In this document: positions 5,084-6,075 of the stretch, one piece after another
Position numbering within the stretch: the stretch's first letter is position 1
How the letters are laid out: the number at the start of each line of letters is the position of its first letter
Translations under genes and position numbers: made by a program
Assembly: GCA_937902115.1 (NCBI GenBank)
Contig: CALGSR010000477.1
Span: forward strand, 1 to 6,075
Length of the DNA stretch: 6,075 nt
Direction of reading: 5' to 3'
Source of the DNA: an uncultured Bacillus sp.
GTDB lineage: Bacteria; Bacillota; Bacilli; Bacillales; Cytobacillaceae
The notes under the pieces: generated by a model
The model's database searches: none
The model's input: only the letters and a program-made list of their open reading frames with translations
Told to the model about the DNA's origin: nothing

Positions 5084-5902
5084 ATGGATGGAAACAGGAA
5101 AGTTGCTATAGTAACCGGAGGTGCATCAGGAATAGGCAAGGCAATCTGTAAGGAATTAGTAGCTAACAATGTATTCGTCATTATCTCAGATATTAATGAT
5201 CGTAATGGGCAGACGTTTGAAGCTGAGCTCAATAAAGAAGCCATCACTTCTAGATTTGTTCATATAAATATAACTGATTACAAGACCGTAGAATATGTGA
5301 TTAAAGAAATTTATAAGGAATTTGGTAGGTTAGATTACCTATTTAACAATGCTGGAATTGCGATGTACGGTGAAATGTATGATACGACGATAGAAGACTG
5401 GAAAGAAATCGTGGATATTAATTTATGGGGAGTCATTTTTGGAACTGAAATTAGATATAAAATAATGAAAGAACAAGGATTCGGACATATAGTAAACACA
5501 TCATCAGCTTCGGGACTTGGCCCCTCTCCTATATCTGCAGCCTACTCAACAACAAAGCATGCTGTTGTAGGTTTAACTACATCCCTTCATTACGAAGCAA
5601 AAGAATTTGGTATTAAAGTGAGCACGCTTTGTCCAACATTCGTTGATACCCCCATTTTTGATGAGGCGAAAGCAATCAAAATCGATAAGTCTGTTATGAC
5701 ACAACAATTGAAAAAACAAAAGATGATGTCTCCACAACAACTTGCAAAAATTACCCTTAATGGAGTTCATAAAAATAAACCAATAATATGCCCAATGCCG
5801 ATGCGTAAAACAATGAGTGTCATGTTTACAATCTTTCCTCCATTACAGAATGCGTTGATGAGATTAGTTTGTAAAGTGAGTAGAGAAGCTCGTATATCAT
5901 AA
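5084..5902 (+). CDS. Short-chain dehydrogenase/reductase (classical SDR), NAD-preferring
   Basis: 272 residues; ATG at 5084, seven bases after AAAGGAGG (5069-5076). The in-frame TTG at 5039 lies upstream of that site and is rejected. Rossmann-fold oxidoreductase acting on an unknown alcohol or ketone in the cytoplasm. Visible signatures: TGGASGIGK (11-19) for dinucleotide binding, Asp36 at the end of the second strand (ISDIN), which favours NAD over NADP, NNAG (88-91), and the catalytic set Asn113, Ser141, Tyr154 and Lys158 in YSTTK. The usual PTFVDTP substrate-loop entry follows. All key residues are present, so it should be active. The C-terminal 35 or so residues (PMPMRKTMSVMFTIFPP onward) are hydrophobic and basic, as in SDRs that associate with membranes or lipid substrates. 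Substrate cannot be read from sequence. No partner gene is adjacent, and no terminator is visible after it. Confidence 0.95.
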   Translation: MDGNRKVAIVTGGASGIGKAICKELVANNVFVIISDINDRNGQTFEAELNKEAITSRFVHINITDYKTVEYVIKEIYKEFGRLDYLFNNAGIAMYGEMYDTTIEDWKEIVDINLWGVIFGTEIRYKIMKEQGFGHIVNTSSASGLGPSPISAAYSTTKHAVVGLTTSLHYEAKEFGIKVSTLCPTFVDTPIFDEAKAIKIDKSVMTQQLKKQKMMSPQQLAKITLNGVHKNKPIICPMPMRKTMSVMFTIFPPLQNALMRLVCKVSREARIS

Positions 5903-5950
5903 GAAATTTTACGCTCCATATTCAACTAAACTAGCTAATAGAAGCTACTC

Positions 5951-5991
5951 AGTTATTCCGTTAAAGGGCGCATTAAAGTAATACAAGGAGG
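5951..5991 (+). repeat. Intergenic motif copy C
   Basis: AGTTATTCCGTTAAAGGGCGC lies at 5951-5971 as AGTTATTC, CGTTAAA and GGGCGC in a row. It shares 11 identical bases with copy A (CGTTAAAGGGC) and 17 of 21 with copy B. It is followed by AAGTAATACAAGGAGG, the last part of which is the ribosome binding site of the next gene, so here the element may supply or abut translation signals. Confidence 0.55.
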
Positions 5992-6001
5992 AAGGAAAGC
6001 A

Positions 6002-6075
6002 ATGAGAAAGTTTAGTATCATAGCTATTTTATTCTTCGTTTTTATATTAAGTGGTTGTAATGGTGTATTTACTAA
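6002..6075 (+). CDS. N-terminus of a lipoprotein (3' end outside window)
   Basis: ATG at 6002, ten bases after AAGGAGG (5985-5991). Twenty-four residues are visible: a basic RK start, a hydrophobic helix, and the lipobox LSGC with Cys19 as the lipidation site, followed by NGVFT. It is therefore an exported lipoprotein anchored on the outer face of the membrane. Nothing of the mature domain is visible, so function cannot be assigned. The leader differs from that of the PhnD-like lipoprotein at 1029. Confidence 0.8.
   Translation, partial: MRKFSIIAILFFVFILSGCNGVFT

Noticed and set aside
5931..5946. Small hairpin TAGCT / AGCTA after the dehydrogenase gene as a terminator
   Set aside because: The stem has only five pairs, mostly weak, and no T run follows.
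1..6075. CRISPR array, tRNA/rRNA gene, insertion sequence or T-box
   Set aside because: I saw no regularly spaced repeats, no cloverleaf with the T-arm GTTCGA-type signature, no transposase-like protein, and no T-box leader; the tyrS leader lies outside the window.

Overview
The window looks like a chromosomal segment from a low-GC Gram-positive of the Bacillaceae (Bacillus or a close relative). This rests on AT-rich DNA, strong AGGAGG-type ribosome binding sites, TTG as well as ATG starts, short-stem T-tailed intrinsic terminators, lipoprotein signal peptides, and a Bacillus-type tyrosyl-tRNA synthetase at the left edge. I cannot name the species from sequence alone.

Layout. (1) 2-831: the 3' part of tyrS, a housekeeping gene, followed by a small palindromic REP-like element and a strong intrinsic terminator. 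(2) 832-1850: a lipoprotein of the PhnD-type periplasmic binding protein family that stops well short of the family length, followed by scraps of coding-like sequence in three frames, so probably a decaying gene. (3) 1862-4656: a run of small genes of 84-143 codons. One is clearly SMI1/KNR4 (SUKH), one fits Imm26, one fits the DUF7660 family, and two are unrecognised but similar in size and style. No toxin, nuclease, secretion or Rhs/YeeF/LXG gene is visible. I read this as an orphan immunity-gene array ('polyimmunity' locus) such as occurs near or apart from polymorphic-toxin genes. A small three-helix membrane protein gene lies on the opposite strand inside it. (4) 4657-5080: a decayed stretch with unattached Shine-Dalgarno-like sequences and a tiny two-helix membrane protein gene cut by an in-frame TAG. 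(5) 5084-6075: an intact short-chain dehydrogenase and the start of a second lipoprotein gene.

How the genes may work together. The array members probably do not form a pathway; each would neutralise a different incoming toxin. Spacers of 80-190 bases, an internal terminator at 3671-3696 and a bidirectional one at 2671-2702 suggest separately acquired, separately transcribed cassettes. The most interesting structural signal is a degenerate intergenic motif built around GTTAAAGGGC (clear copies at 3146, 4656 and 5951; weaker GGTAGGG-containing stretches near 1799, 2279 and 4143). It sits in most of the gene-to-gene junctions and may mark recombination boundaries. Family assignments here come from recognising motifs by eye; no database search was run.
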